Assembly: GCF_013408655.1 (NCBI RefSeq)
Contig: NZ_JACCBP010000001.1
Location: 1,922,001 to 1,986,000 of the forward strand
Direction: 5' to 3'
Source of the DNA: Pigmentiphaga litoralis
GTDB taxonomy: Bacteria > Pseudomonadota > Gammaproteobacteria > Burkholderiales > Burkholderiaceae_B
DNA length: 64,000 nucleotides
The notes beneath the pieces were generated by a model. It was given only the letters and a program-made list of their open reading frames with translations, was not told where the DNA came from and made no database searches. Shown one piece after another: positions 1 through 8,690 of this stretch. Both the position numbers and the translations under genes were made by a program. Each line of letters begins with the position of its first letter. The stretch's first letter is position 1.

Positions 1-513
1 GCGTTCGGGCGGCACGCCGAACTTGGCGATCACGCCGTTGATGTCCAGCGTTTCGGCGCTCATGGTGTTGACCAGGGTGACGTGGTCGTTCACCAGCTGG
101 GCCATGTCCTTGTCGCCGGTGGACACGATGGACTTGACGCCCTGCTTGGCCGCCATCGTGGTCAGGGTGCCGATCACGTCGTCGGCTTCGACGCCTTCGA
201 TCGAGATGACCGGCCAGCCCATGGCGCGCACGGACAGCACGATGGGTTCGACCTGCTTGGCAAGGTCGTCGGGCATGGACGCGCGCGTCGCCTTGTACTC
301 CGGATACATATCGTCGCGGAAGGTTTTGCCCTTGGCGTCGAAAATGCAGGCGATATAGTCTGCCTTATGATCGTTCAACGCTCGACGCAACATATTGAGC
401 ACGCCATACAGGGCGCCGGTCGGCTCGCCCTGCGCGTTGCGCAAGTCGGGAAGGGCATGAAACGCGCGGTACAAGTAACTCGAACCGTCGACCAACAGCA
501 ACGTCTTGATCAT
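1..513 (-). CDS. polA: DNA polymerase I, N-terminal 5'-3' exonuclease part (partial)
   Basis: The reverse strand reads [20 protein letters not shown] from position 513, the classic start of bacterial DNA polymerase I. Further on it carries [14 protein letters not shown] and [15 protein letters not shown] segments with the acidic metal-binding residues of the 5' nuclease (FEN) domain. Pol I removes RNA primers and fills gaps in replication and repair. Only the first 171 residues are inside the window; the gene runs off the left edge, so the 3'-5' exonuclease and polymerase domains are not seen. The start ATG (513-511) overlaps by two bases the possible ATG (512-514) of the divergent gene to the right, inside a perfect 14-bp palindrome at 506-519. 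Identification is firm. Confidence 0.95.
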   Translation of the reverse strand, partial: MIKTLLLVDGSSYLYRAFHALPDLRNAQGEPTGALYGVLNMLRRALNDHKADYIACIFDAKGKTFRDDMYPEYKATRASMPDDLAKQVEPIVLSVRAMGWPVISIEGVEADDVIGTLTTMAAKQGVKSIVSTGDKDMAQLVNDHVTLVNTMSAETLDINGVIAKFGVPPER

Positions 514-1312
514 GATCAAACACACAGAAATTCAAACTAGCGAAGAAAGTCCAGACACCAAAGACCCGCGGGTCGAGGCAAAGAACACACGGCGGATACC
601 GGGGTTGCGCGATGTCGTGAACGCTGAACGCGCCACGGCAACCAAGGCGCGGGAGTCGTGGCATCTGCTGGGGATTATGTCAGAGTTCTTCGAGGCGTCT
701 GAACGACTGGCCCAGATCCGCCCCGCGGTGAGCATCTTCGGCAGTGCCCGGATCAAGAGCGATTCCCCGCTGTACGAAAAGACCGAGAAGATCGCGCGGC
801 TGTTGTCCGATGCCGGCTTTTCCGTCATTTCGGGTGGCGGCCCCGGCATCATGGAAGCGGCCAACAAGGGCGCGTACGAAGGCGCCAGCCCCAGCGTCGG
901 CCTGAATATCGAACTGCCCTTCGAACAGAACCACAACCCCTGGCAGAACATCAGCCTGTCGTTCCGGCACTTCTTCCCGCGCAAGGTGGCGTTCGTGAAG
1001 TACGCGTCGGCCTATGTGGTGTTGCCGGGGGGATTTGGCACGCTGGACGAGCTGTTTGAAGCGCTGACCCTGGTGCAGACCACGCAAAGCCGCCGCATGC
1101 CCATCATTCTGGTGGGCAGCGAATTCTGGGCCGGCCTGCTGGACTGGATCCGCGCGCAGCCGCTGGCGCAAAAGCTGGTGTCGGTGGGGGATCCGGATCT
1201 GCTGCAGGTCATCGACGATCCGCAAGAGATCGTCGATGCCATTTTCGATTTCTACCAGGCCGAAGGCTTCACGCAGTCGCCCGGCGAACGCGAACGACTG
1301 CTCAACCTGTAA
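512..1312 (+). CDS. LOG family protein (TIGR00730-type Rossmann fold; cytokinin riboside monophosphate phosphoribohydrolase family)
   Basis: The 266-residue product has the LOG-family Rossmann fold: VSIFGSARI near residue 74, [15 protein letters not shown] near 110, and the signature [14 protein letters not shown] near 172 that binds nucleotide phosphate. Characterised members hydrolyse nucleoside 5'-monophosphates to base and ribose 5-phosphate, and many bacterial ones were once misnamed lysine decarboxylases. The roughly 55-residue N-terminal extension with [16 protein letters not shown] is usual for the longer betaproteobacterial type. The start is uncertain. ATG 512 overlaps the divergent polA start and has no clear ribosome site; TTG 506, GTG 617 and ATG 677 are in-frame alternatives. 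It converges on the amidase gene, with a small AAGCC/GGCTT hairpin between them. Confidence 0.88.
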   Translation: MIKHTEIQTSEESPDTKDPRVEAKNTRRIPGLRDVVNAERATATKARESWHLLGIMSEFFEASERLAQIRPAVSIFGSARIKSDSPLYEKTEKIARLLSDAGFSVISGGGPGIMEAANKGAYEGASPSVGLNIELPFEQNHNPWQNISLSFRHFFPRKVAFVKYASAYVVLPGGFGTLDELFEALTLVQTTQSRRMPIILVGSEFWAGLLDWIRAQPLAQKLVSVGDPDLLQVIDDPQEIVDAIFDFYQAEGFTQSPGERERLLNL

Positions 1313-1337
1313 GCCCCGGCTTTCAAAACGCCCGCGC

Positions 1338-3062
1338 TCAGCCCTGCGGCGCCGCCATCAGTTCCGGCGCGGTGGTGGGCGGACGGCGCTTCTTGGCCGT
1401 CTGCTGCCAGCCGTAGCCGATCTTGAACAGGGTGGGCTCGTCGAATTCCCGCGCCAGCATTTCCAGGCCGACCGGCTGGGCCGGGGTGGTCGCGCCCACG
1501 GGCGTGGCAAAACCCGCCACGATGGTCATGGCCGGAAAGCCGCTGTACGGGCTCAGCCGGTTGTTGCTGCCCGAGTTGGGCGAGCTGCCCACGGCAGTGT
1601 TCAGCCCCTGCAGCACCGGATACACCAGCACATCGAAGGGCGTGCCGCCGTTGTTGCCCAGCGCCTTGGTCACCCGGGTGATGACGACGTTGTCGCGCTC
1701 GCCACTGGTGTAGGTCAGGTAGGCCGGCTTGCTTTCCTTGTTGGTGCCATTGGCGCGATAGCCTTCGAAGCTGTTGACGAACGTCGGTTCCAGCGTCGAC
1801 AAGAGGGTCGAGACCTCGTCATACGAACGCGGGTGCCCGTCCCCTGTCGAGGGCCACGACAGCAGGTACTCGGTCAGATTGTCCCTGAACTCATAGCCCG
1901 ACAGGCTGGGGTAGCCCAGCACCGTGGTGCGGTCGTCGATATCGATGTCCTGCAGCACCGCGCCGGCCGCTGCCATTTCGGTCAGGGCCGTGTTCAGCGC
2001 ATCCAGGAACGGCTGATTGGCCGCGGTGGCGGCCGGGAACATGCTGCGCACCACGCCGATCCGCGCGCCGCGCAGGCCGTCGGCCCGCAAGGACGTGGTG
2101 TAGGTGGTCGGCACCTTGGTGGCGGCCGCATAGGCGCCGGCATTCGGGAACAGCGGCGCGTTATAGATCTTGGCGGCGCGCTGGCCGCTGCCAGTGGAAG
2201 GATCGAACCCCACCATGGCGTCGAGCAGCACGGCGCAGTCTTCCACCGTCCGGCACATGGGGCCGGCCGTGTCCTGCGCGTGCGCCAGGGGCACGATGCC
2301 ATCCTGGCTGACCAGGCGCAGGCTGGGGCGGATGCCGACCAGGGCTTCGAGTGCCGACGGCACCCGCACCGATCCGCCAGTGTCGGTACCCAGCCCGACC
2401 ATGGCAAAGTTGGCGGCGATTGACGTGCCCGTGCCCGAGGACGATCCGCCCGGACCCTTGGTCGGGTCGTACGCATTCTTGGCCTGCCCGCCGACGGCTG
2501 ACCGGCCGACAAAACCAAAGGCGTATTCGTCCAGGTTGGCCTTGCCCAGGATGATGGCGCCGGCCGCACGGATCTTGCGGATCGTGTAGGCGTCGTCGGG
2601 CGGCTGATTGTTGGCCAGGGCCAGCGAACCGGCCGTCGTCTTCATGTCAAACGTGTCGAAGTTGTCTTTCGCCAGCACCGGGACGCAATGCATCGGCCCG
2701 GTAAAGTTCTGCGTGCCAAAGAAGGCGGCGTCGAGCTTGTCGGCCTCGGCCAGCGCGTTCGGATTGATCGCGATCACGCTGCGCAGCGCGGGGCTGGCCG
2801 GAAAGGCGGCGCTGGGTTCCTTGTCATAGGCGTTGATGCGGGCTATGTAGCCCTGCACCACGTCGCGGCACGACAGCTGCCCCTGCTTCATGGCGGCATG
2901 CATGCCGGCGATGGTCGCCTCGACCAGCGGGAACGGGGCACGGTTCGGATTGAGCCGGATCACGGTGTCCTGGTCACTGCCGCCGCACGAGGCAAGAATG
3001 GCGCACACGATCGTGCTGCTGGCAAACACGCCCAGCGGCCGCAGCTTGATGCTCACAGTCAT
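1338..3062 (-). CDS. amidase signature family enzyme, predicted lipoprotein
   Basis: The 574-residue protein has the amidase-signature fold with its Ser-cisSer-Lys triad: the lysine in VLAKDNFDTF, the cis-serine in GGSSSGTGTS, and the nucleophile serine in GTDTGGSVRVPS. This family hydrolyses carboxylic amides, including amide bonds of xenobiotics. An in-frame ATG further upstream (3290) would give 650 residues, but ATG 3062 starts a lipoprotein signal (MTVSIKLRPLG, hydrophobic stretch, LASC lipobox), so the shorter form is chosen. Unlike cytosolic GatA it should therefore sit on a membrane facing the periplasm. It is divergent from thrB across about 295 bases and converges on the LOG gene. 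Substrate cannot be read from sequence. Confidence 0.88.
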   Translation of the reverse strand: MTVSIKLRPLGVFASSTIVCAILASCGGSDQDTVIRLNPNRAPFPLVEATIAGMHAAMKQGQLSCRDVVQGYIARINAYDKEPSAAFPASPALRSVIAINPNALAEADKLDAAFFGTQNFTGPMHCVPVLAKDNFDTFDMKTTAGSLALANNQPPDDAYTIRKIRAAGAIILGKANLDEYAFGFVGRSAVGGQAKNAYDPTKGPGGSSSGTGTSIAANFAMVGLGTDTGGSVRVPSALEALVGIRPSLRLVSQDGIVPLAHAQDTAGPMCRTVEDCAVLLDAMVGFDPSTGSGQRAAKIYNAPLFPNAGAYAAATKVPTTYTTSLRADGLRGARIGVVRSMFPAATAANQPFLDALNTALTEMAAAGAVLQDIDIDDRTTVLGYPSLSGYEFRDNLTEYLLSWPSTGDGHPRSYDEVSTLLSTLEPTFVNSFEGYRANGTNKESKPAYLTYTSGERDNVVITRVTKALGNNGGTPFDVLVYPVLQGLNTAVGSSPNSGSNNRLSPYSGFPAMTIVAGFATPVGATTPAQPVGLEMLAREFDEPTLFKIGYGWQQTAKKRRPPTTAPELMAAPQG

Positions 3063-3357
3063 GGAAGTCCTTGAAGATGCGCCGCGAGTCGGCCGAACGG
3101 CCTGATCCCCCGCCAGCCCTGCGTCGAGGGCTGCCCGCGGCAAGATGCATCGAGCACGATCCATGCCAAATTTCGCGTGTCCTGGCGCCACGCATCCGGG
3201 CCACGCCAGCGCGCACCACCGCCGCCCGCGACCGCACGATCCGCGTGCTCCCGCTCCCTTTATTAGTGCGTCGCGGCGCGCCCGCCACATGTCGCCCGAA
3301 GGGTTGCGGCTAGAATGCTGCCAAGCACCGCATTCCGACCTCCTTCACAAGTTATCC

Positions 3358-4326
3358 ATGGCCGTCTTCACCCCCGTCGATGAGGCTGACGCCCGTTCGT
3401 TGCTCCAGCGCTTTTCGCTTGGCGAGCTTCGTTCCCTGCGCGGCATCTCTTCCGGCATCGAAAATACCAACTATTTCCTGTCGACGACCACGGGCGAATA
3501 CGTCCTGACGCTGTTCGAGCGGCTGACCCACGCGCAGCTGCCCTTCTACATCGACCTGATGAGCCACCTGGCCGAACATCAGGTGCCGGTGCCCCACCCG
3601 CAAGCGACGCACGACGGCGCGCGCATCACCGAACTGCACGGCAAGCCCAGCGCGATCGTGACGCGGCTGCCGGGACAGTGCCAGATGCAGCCGGGCGCCG
3701 TGCATAACGCCCTGGTGGGCGGCACCCTGGCGCGCATGCACCTGGCCGGCCAGGATTTCGCGGTCAACCAGCCCAACCTGCTGGGCGTGGAATGGTGGGC
3801 AAAGACGGCGCCGGTCGTGGCGCCCCACCTTCCGGCCGACGCGGCCGACATGCTGCGCGACGAAGTGGCCGCGCAGGTCGCCGCAGCGGCGACCGACGCG
3901 CAGCGTGCCCTGCCCTCCGGCCCGGCCCACTGCGACCTGTTCCGCGACAACGTCCTGTTTGCCGGCACGCCCGATGCGCCCGAACTGGGCGGCTTCATCG
4001 ACTTCTACTTTGCCGGCTGCGACACCTGGCTGTTCGACGTGGCGGTCTGCATCAACGACTGGTCGATCGACCACGCCACCGGCGAGATCCGCGCCGACCT
4101 GGCCGACGCCTTCCTGACCGCCTATGCCGCCGAACGCCCCTTTACCGACGCCGAACGCGCCGCCTGGCCCCTGATGCTGCGCGCCGCGGCGCTGCGCTTC
4201 TGGATGTCCCGGCTGTTCGACTTCTATCTGCCCCGTCCGGCCCAGACCCTGACGCCGCACGATCCCACCCATTTCGAGCGCGTCCTGCGGCTGCGCCGCG
4301 CGCACACTCCCCTGGTCCTGCCTTGA
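3358..4326 (+). CDS. thrB: homoserine kinase (ThrB, APH-like type)
   Basis: The 322-residue product starting MAVFTPVDEADAR matches the phosphotransferase-fold homoserine kinase of beta- and alphaproteobacteria, which is unrelated to the GHMP-type E. coli ThrB. It phosphorylates L-homoserine with ATP for threonine synthesis in the cytosol. Visible marks are ISSGIENTNYFL in the N-lobe, the catalytic loop HCDLFRDNVLF, and the metal-binding GFIDFYFAGCDTWLFDVA. Length is normal for the family. An in-frame extension to 3145 exists but encodes arginine/histidine-rich sequence without family likeness. The BPSS1780-type gene follows 49 bases downstream on the same strand. Confidence 0.95.
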   Translation: MAVFTPVDEADARSLLQRFSLGELRSLRGISSGIENTNYFLSTTTGEYVLTLFERLTHAQLPFYIDLMSHLAEHQVPVPHPQATHDGARITELHGKPSAIVTRLPGQCQMQPGAVHNALVGGTLARMHLAGQDFAVNQPNLLGVEWWAKTAPVVAPHLPADAADMLRDEVAAQVAAAATDAQRALPSGPAHCDLFRDNVLFAGTPDAPELGGFIDFYFAGCDTWLFDVAVCINDWSIDHATGEIRADLADAFLTAYAAERPFTDAERAAWPLMLRAAALRFWMSRLFDFYLPRPAQTLTPHDPTHFERVLRLRRAHTPLVLP

Positions 4327-4375
4327 TGACATTCGTTTTTGCCGCCATGCCTTCCCGCACGAAAGGGGACGCGTG

Positions 4376-5161
4376 ATGCAAGCCGCTTCCTTGCCCATGA
4401 GCGCCGGCTGGCACTGGGTCCGTGACGGATTCGGCCTGTTCAAGCGCCAGCCCATCGCCATGTTCACGTGGGCCCTGACCATCGGTTTCCTGGTTCTGGT
4501 GGCCACCATGATCCCGCCGATCGGTCCGCTGCTCTTCGTGACGCTGATGCCGGTGGTGACCGTGATGACGCTGGTGGCCTGCCGCCAGATCCTGGCCGGC
4601 AAGGCGGTCATGCCGCTGCGCCTGTTCCTGATCCTGAAAACACCGGGCCTGGCCAAGCGCCTGTTCGGCATGGGCGCCGTGTATGTGGTGATCGTGATGC
4701 TGGCGGGCATGGTCGCCTTCCTGCCCTTCATGGACACCCTGCGAGACGCGTTGCAGGGCGTGACCGACGACGACCTGTCGCCAGTCCTGGTCGCCATGCG
4801 CACGCCGATCATCCTGTTCGCCATCTTCTATGTGAGCGTGGCCGCCATGTTCTGGCATGCGCCAGTGCTGGTCGCCTGGCATAACCTGAGCCTGCGCAAG
4901 GCACTGTTCTTTTCGGCCGTGGCCTGCTGGCGCAACAAGGGCGCGTTCATCGTTTATGGACTGGTCTGGTTCGGCGCGGTGGCGGGCCTGGAACTGCTGG
5001 GCAGCCTGCTCGAAGGCATCGGCCTGCCGGAAGGCGTGGCGGGGCTGGTGCAGATGCCGCTGAACTTCTTTGCGGCGGCGGTGCTGTACTGCAGCTTCTA
5101 CCCGGCCTACGAAAGCGTGTTCGGCGAGCCGGATACGCCTGAAGCGCAGCAAATGATTTGA
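4376..5161 (+). CDS. BPSS1780 family membrane protein
   Basis: A 261-residue integral membrane protein whose N-terminus (GWHWVRDGFGLFKRQPIAMF) and body fit the BPSS1780 family found next to thrB in many Burkholderiales. Around five to six hydrophobic segments are visible, for example residues 29-50, 51-70, 97-120 and 140-165. The start ATG 4376 follows a good ribosome site (AAAGGGGA at about 4361); a GTG three bases upstream is an alternative. Function is not established; the family has no known enzymatic motif. The stop codon overlaps the -35 hexamer of the cold-shock gene promoter that follows. Confidence 0.8.
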   Translation: MQAASLPMSAGWHWVRDGFGLFKRQPIAMFTWALTIGFLVLVATMIPPIGPLLFVTLMPVVTVMTLVACRQILAGKAVMPLRLFLILKTPGLAKRLFGMGAVYVVIVMLAGMVAFLPFMDTLRDALQGVTDDDLSPVLVAMRTPIILFAIFYVSVAAMFWHAPVLVAWHNLSLRKALFFSAVACWRNKGAFIVYGLVWFGAVAGLELLGSLLEGIGLPEGVAGLVQMPLNFFAAAVLYCSFYPAYESVFGEPDTPEAQQMI

Positions 5162-5186
5162 CCTGAGTCCAAATAACCCGTATAAA
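5158..5186 (+). promoter_or_regulatory. sigma-70 promoter of the cold-shock gene, with long leader
   Basis: TTGACC (5158-5163), a 17-base spacer and TATAAA (5181-5186) make a near-consensus sigma-70 promoter. The -35 hexamer overlaps the stop codon of the upstream membrane-protein gene. Transcription would start near 5193, giving an untranslated leader of about 197 bases before the csp start at 5390. Long structured leaders of this kind control cspA-type mRNAs at low temperature. Promoter position is read from sequence; the thermosensor role is inferred. Confidence 0.7.
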
Positions 5187-5389
5187 GATAGCGCACGATT
5201 TTCAAGTTACGAGTTGCTGTACAAATTGGTGAGCCTGCAGTGGCTGGCTGATTGAACCCGGTGATCATTCCCTTGTGTTCATTCCCCCGCTACTGGCCTC
5301 AGGTAATGCTTAGGTTGTCCATTGTCTCTACCCTTGATGGTCTTGCATTCAAGAGCAGTAACCCCACAATGTATTAAGGATTAGAAATA

Positions 5390-5593
5390 ATGGAAACCGG
5401 TACCGTCAAATGGTTTAACGACGCCAAGGGCTTTGGTTTTATCACGGCTGATGCAGGCGGCGACGATCTGTTTGCACACTTCTCGGAAATCCGCACGGAA
5501 GGCTTCAAGTCCCTCCAAGAAAACCAGAAGGTCAGCTTTCAAGTGACCACCGGCCCGAAGGGTCGTCAGGCTTCCAATATCCAGCCTCTGTAA
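5390..5593 (+). CDS. cspA: cold-shock protein, CspA family
   Basis: A 67-residue single cold-shock domain (OB-fold) protein. RNA-binding motif RNP1 appears as KGFGFI and RNP2 as DLFAHF; the latter replaces the common VFVHF, a variant seen in betaproteobacterial Csp proteins. It binds single-stranded nucleic acid and acts as an RNA chaperone. The ribosome site AAGGAT (about 5376) precedes ATG 5390. It has its own strong promoter about 200 bases upstream and a terminator 13 bases after the stop, so it is a monocistronic unit. Whether it is cold-induced is not visible, though the long leader fits. Confidence 0.95.
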   Translation: METGTVKWFNDAKGFGFITADAGGDDLFAHFSEIRTEGFKSLQENQKVSFQVTTGPKGRQASNIQPL

Positions 5594-5605
5594 TTTCTAT
5601 TGCAG

Positions 5606-5627
5606 AAAGCCCCTACCGGGGTTTTTT
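5606..5627 (+). terminator. rho-independent terminator after the cold-shock gene
   Basis: AAAGCCCC, a TACC loop, then GGGG followed by six T residues. The stem is short (four G-C pairs, extended by wobble and A-T pairs), but the T-run and the position 13 bases after the csp stop fit an intrinsic terminator. Confidence 0.75.
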
Positions 5628-5829
5628 GGCGATGGGGCAACTTTGTTGCCCCATTTGTCGTTTCCGCGACAAAGCTTCCGCAGTACTCTTAGAGCATACC
5701 GCTCGCGCTCCCCATGCTTCGCCTCTTGTTGGGTGCCGATGGCGTCGGATAGCGTCGATCGTGTCGGGTTCCTATCGTGGAGCTCACGCGTAATTTCTTG
5801 CATCCTGGCGATGCATCGGAGAATCACAT

Positions 5830-6093
5830 ATGGCTAAAGAAGACCTTATTGAAATGGAAGGCGTCGTCGCCGAAGTGCTTCCGTCCACCAGCTTCCGGGT
5901 CACCCTGGAAAACGGCATGGAAGTCGCGGCCTACGCGTCGGGCAAGATGCGCAAGCACCGGATCCGTATCCTGGCCGGCGACAAGGTGACGATGGAATTG
6001 TCGCCCTACGACCTGACCAAGGGACGCATCAGCTTCCGCCACAAAGACGAGCGTTCGGGTCCCCCGAGCACGCCACGTCCTCCGCGCCGTTAA
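5830..6093 (+). CDS. infA: translation initiation factor IF-1
   Basis: An 87-residue OB-fold protein beginning [20 protein letters not shown] and containing [28 protein letters not shown] in pieces, the hallmark of IF-1, which binds the ribosomal A site during initiation. The C-terminus is longer than the 72-residue E. coli protein and ends in a proline/arginine tail, typical of the stand-alone second infA copy of Burkholderiales; the other copy usually sits in the ribosomal-protein operon. It stands alone between csp and the convergent uvrD. The second-copy reading rests on family knowledge, because the other locus is outside the window. Confidence 0.95.
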   Translation: MAKEDLIEMEGVVAEVLPSTSFRVTLENGMEVAAYASGKMRKHRIRILAGDKVTMELSPYDLTKGRISFRHKDERSGPPSTPRPPRR

Positions 6094-6277
6094 GCGTGCG
6101 GGGCAGGTTCGCCTGCCTGAGTCCCTGTCGTGCCGTGCTGTTTTGTTGTCAACACGTGCCCGACCGCAGTTGCTGAATCGTTAGCGTGCGCAGCCAGACG
6201 CGCGTTGGCCGACACCGGGATGCTGTTCCCGGCACGCCAACCGCCGCGACGGCCGCCGCGCTGGGTTCACCCGGCCA

Positions 6278-8581
6278 TCAGATCGGATCCAGCTTGGCCA
6301 CGCCGAGCGCCAGGGTCTTGGTGCCCGACCCACTGAAGTTGATCTGCACCTGGGCGTCCTGCCCGGCGCCTTGCAGATGAACGATCACCCCTTCCCCAAA
6401 GCGGGGATGCGCCACGCTTTGTCCCACCATGAACGTCTTTCCGTTGACCTCGACGCCTGCCTGCGCCGTGCGTCGGCTGGAATACGTCTCGGCCGCGCCG
6501 ACATAGCCGTGCACGTCCTTGCCCCGGCTGCGGCCCATGCTGACGCCATCGGCCGATTCACTATCGATCCAGGCCGACGACCTTCCCCAGGCCGGCGCCG
6601 TATCCATGCCCTTGGCCAGCCCCATCTTGGGCGTGAGCCACTTCAGGGATTCTTCCGGCACTTCGGTCAGGAAGCGCGACCGCATGTGGTAGCGCGTCTG
6701 GCCATGCAGCATGCGGGTCTGCGAAAAGCTCATGTACAGCCGTTCGCGTGCGCGCGTGATCGCCACATACATCAGGCGGCGTTCCTCTTCCAGTCCGGCG
6801 GGCTCGAGGATGCTGTTCTCGTGCGGGAACAGGCCTTCTTCCATGCCCGAAATGAAGACCGCCTCAAACTCAAGCCCCTTGGCGGCATGCACGGTCATCA
6901 GCTGCACGGCGTCCTGGCCCAGGCTGGCCTGGTTGTCGCCGGCTTCAAGTGCGGCGTGCGACAGGAAGGCGGCCAGCGGTGATGGCAGCACCTGTCCGGT
7001 CTCGGGCAGGGTCGTCGCCAGGGCGCCCGCGTCATCGGCGGCATAGCCGTCTTCGGACGCAAACGCCGCCGCCGCGTTCACCAGTTCGCGCAAGTTCTCG
7101 ATGCGCTCGGTGCCTTCCTTTTCGGTCTGGTAGTGCGCGATCAGGCCGCTGGCCTCGATCACGTGTTCGACGATTTCGTGCAGCGGCAGATTTTGGGTTT
7201 CAAAGCGCATGCGATCGACCAGCGACGCAAACTGGGCCAGGTTGTTGCCGCCCCGCCCTGCCACGTGTCCCACGGCCGAATACAGGCTGATGGCGTGAGT
7301 GCGGGCGATGTCGGCCTGCTGTTCCAGCGTGCGCGCGCCAATGCCGCGCGTCGGGAAATTCACGACGCGCATCCAGGCCGTGTCTTCGTGCGGATTTTCC
7401 ATCAGGCGCAGATAGGCCAGCGCGTGCTTGATTTCCTGGCGTTCAAAGAATCGCAGGCCGCCGTACACCTTGTAGGGCACCTGCGCCGAGAACAGCGCAT
7501 GTTCCAGCACGCGCGACTGGGCGTTGCTGCGGTACAGGATGGCGATCTGGCTACGCAGGCGCCCATCGTTGACCAGCGAGCGGATTTCTTCGACCACCCA
7601 TTGCGCTTCCTGCTGGTCCGACATGGCTTCATACACGCGGATCGGCTCGCCATGGCCGCGATCGGTCCACAGGTTCTTGCCGAGCCGGCCGGAATTGTTC
7701 CGGATCAGCATGTTGGCCGCGTCCAGGATGTGGCCGTAGGAACGGTAGTTCTGTTCCAGACGGATCACCTGGTCAGCCGCGAAGTCGCGTTCGAACTCGG
7801 CCATATTGCCGACGTTCGCGCCGCGGAAGGCATAGATGGACTGGTCGTCGTCGCCCACGGCAAAGACGGCGCCGCCCCCGCCCGCCAGCAATTTCAGCCA
7901 GCGGTACTGCAGGCGGTTCGTATCCTGGAACTCGTCGACCAGGATGTGGCGGAAACGGTGCTGGTAGTGCTCGCGGATCGGCGCGTTGCGCGACAGCAAT
8001 TCATAGCTGCGCAGCAGCAATTCCGAAAAGTCGACCACCCCTTCGCGCTGGCACTGGGCGTCGTACATGCCATACAGCTCGACCAGCTGGCGGTTAAAGT
8101 TGTCGTTGGCTTCGACGTCGGTGTGGCGCAGGCCCTCTTCCTTGGACCCGTTGATGAACTGCTGCACCTGGCGCGGCGGGAATTTTTCGTCATCGATGCC
8201 GGCGCCCTTCAACATCCGCTTGATCGACGACAGCTGGTCGGCGGTATCCAGGATCTGGAAGGTTTGCGGCAGGCCGGCATCGCGGTGATGCGCCCGCAGC
8301 ATGCGGTTGCACAGCCCGTGGAAGGTGCCGATCCACATGCCGCGCGTGTTGATGGGCAGCATGGACGTCATCCGCGTCAGCATCTCGCGGGCCGCCTTGT
8401 TGGTGAAGGTGACCGCCATCAGGCCGTGCGGGCTTACCTGCCCCGTCTGGATGAGCCAGGCCATGCGCGTCGTCAATACACGCGTCTTGCCGCTGCCTGC
8501 CCCGGCCAGCACCAGGGCGTGGCGAGGCTCAAGGGTAACGGCGGCAAGCTGGGGGGGATTGAGGTTGTCGAGCAAGGACAT
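6278..8581 (-). CDS. uvrD: UvrD/PcrA-family DNA helicase II
   Basis: A 767-residue superfamily 1A helicase. It shows Walker A AGAGSGKT (about residue 30), DEFQDTN (Walker B), GDDDQSIYAFRGA (motif III), VTTHAAKGLEFE-like motif V (LMTVHAAKGLEFE) and MYVAITRARERLYM (motif VI). The C-terminal VGQSVAHPRFGEGVI segment is the UvrD/PcrA Tudor-like domain that binds RNA polymerase. It unwinds DNA 3'-5' in nucleotide excision and mismatch repair. The start at 8581 (MSLLDNLNPPQLAAV) is chosen because residues encoded upstream (to 8653) are not family-like. Length and motifs are complete. Confidence 0.95.
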   Translation of the reverse strand: MSLLDNLNPPQLAAVTLEPRHALVLAGAGSGKTRVLTTRMAWLIQTGQVSPHGLMAVTFTNKAAREMLTRMTSMLPINTRGMWIGTFHGLCNRMLRAHHRDAGLPQTFQILDTADQLSSIKRMLKGAGIDDEKFPPRQVQQFINGSKEEGLRHTDVEANDNFNRQLVELYGMYDAQCQREGVVDFSELLLRSYELLSRNAPIREHYQHRFRHILVDEFQDTNRLQYRWLKLLAGGGGAVFAVGDDDQSIYAFRGANVGNMAEFERDFAADQVIRLEQNYRSYGHILDAANMLIRNNSGRLGKNLWTDRGHGEPIRVYEAMSDQQEAQWVVEEIRSLVNDGRLRSQIAILYRSNAQSRVLEHALFSAQVPYKVYGGLRFFERQEIKHALAYLRLMENPHEDTAWMRVVNFPTRGIGARTLEQQADIARTHAISLYSAVGHVAGRGGNNLAQFASLVDRMRFETQNLPLHEIVEHVIEASGLIAHYQTEKEGTERIENLRELVNAAAAFASEDGYAADDAGALATTLPETGQVLPSPLAAFLSHAALEAGDNQASLGQDAVQLMTVHAAKGLEFEAVFISGMEEGLFPHENSILEPAGLEEERRLMYVAITRARERLYMSFSQTRMLHGQTRYHMRSRFLTEVPEESLKWLTPKMGLAKGMDTAPAWGRSSAWIDSESADGVSMGRSRGKDVHGYVGAAETYSSRRTAQAGVEVNGKTFMVGQSVAHPRFGEGVIVHLQGAGQDAQVQINFSGSGTKTLALGVAKLDPI

Positions 8582-8690
8582 TGGCGGTCTTTCACAAAAC
8601 GGAATAGCGGCAGGCAGTCTAGCACTTACCCCACCCCTGCTCCGCCGCGACAACCCCCGGGCAGGCCACCCATGTCCTCAGCCCAGGGGC

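Noticed and set aside
1312..1326. Small AAGCC-CC-GGCTT hairpin between the LOG and amidase genes
   Set aside because: Only five pairs and no T-run; too weak to list as a terminator.
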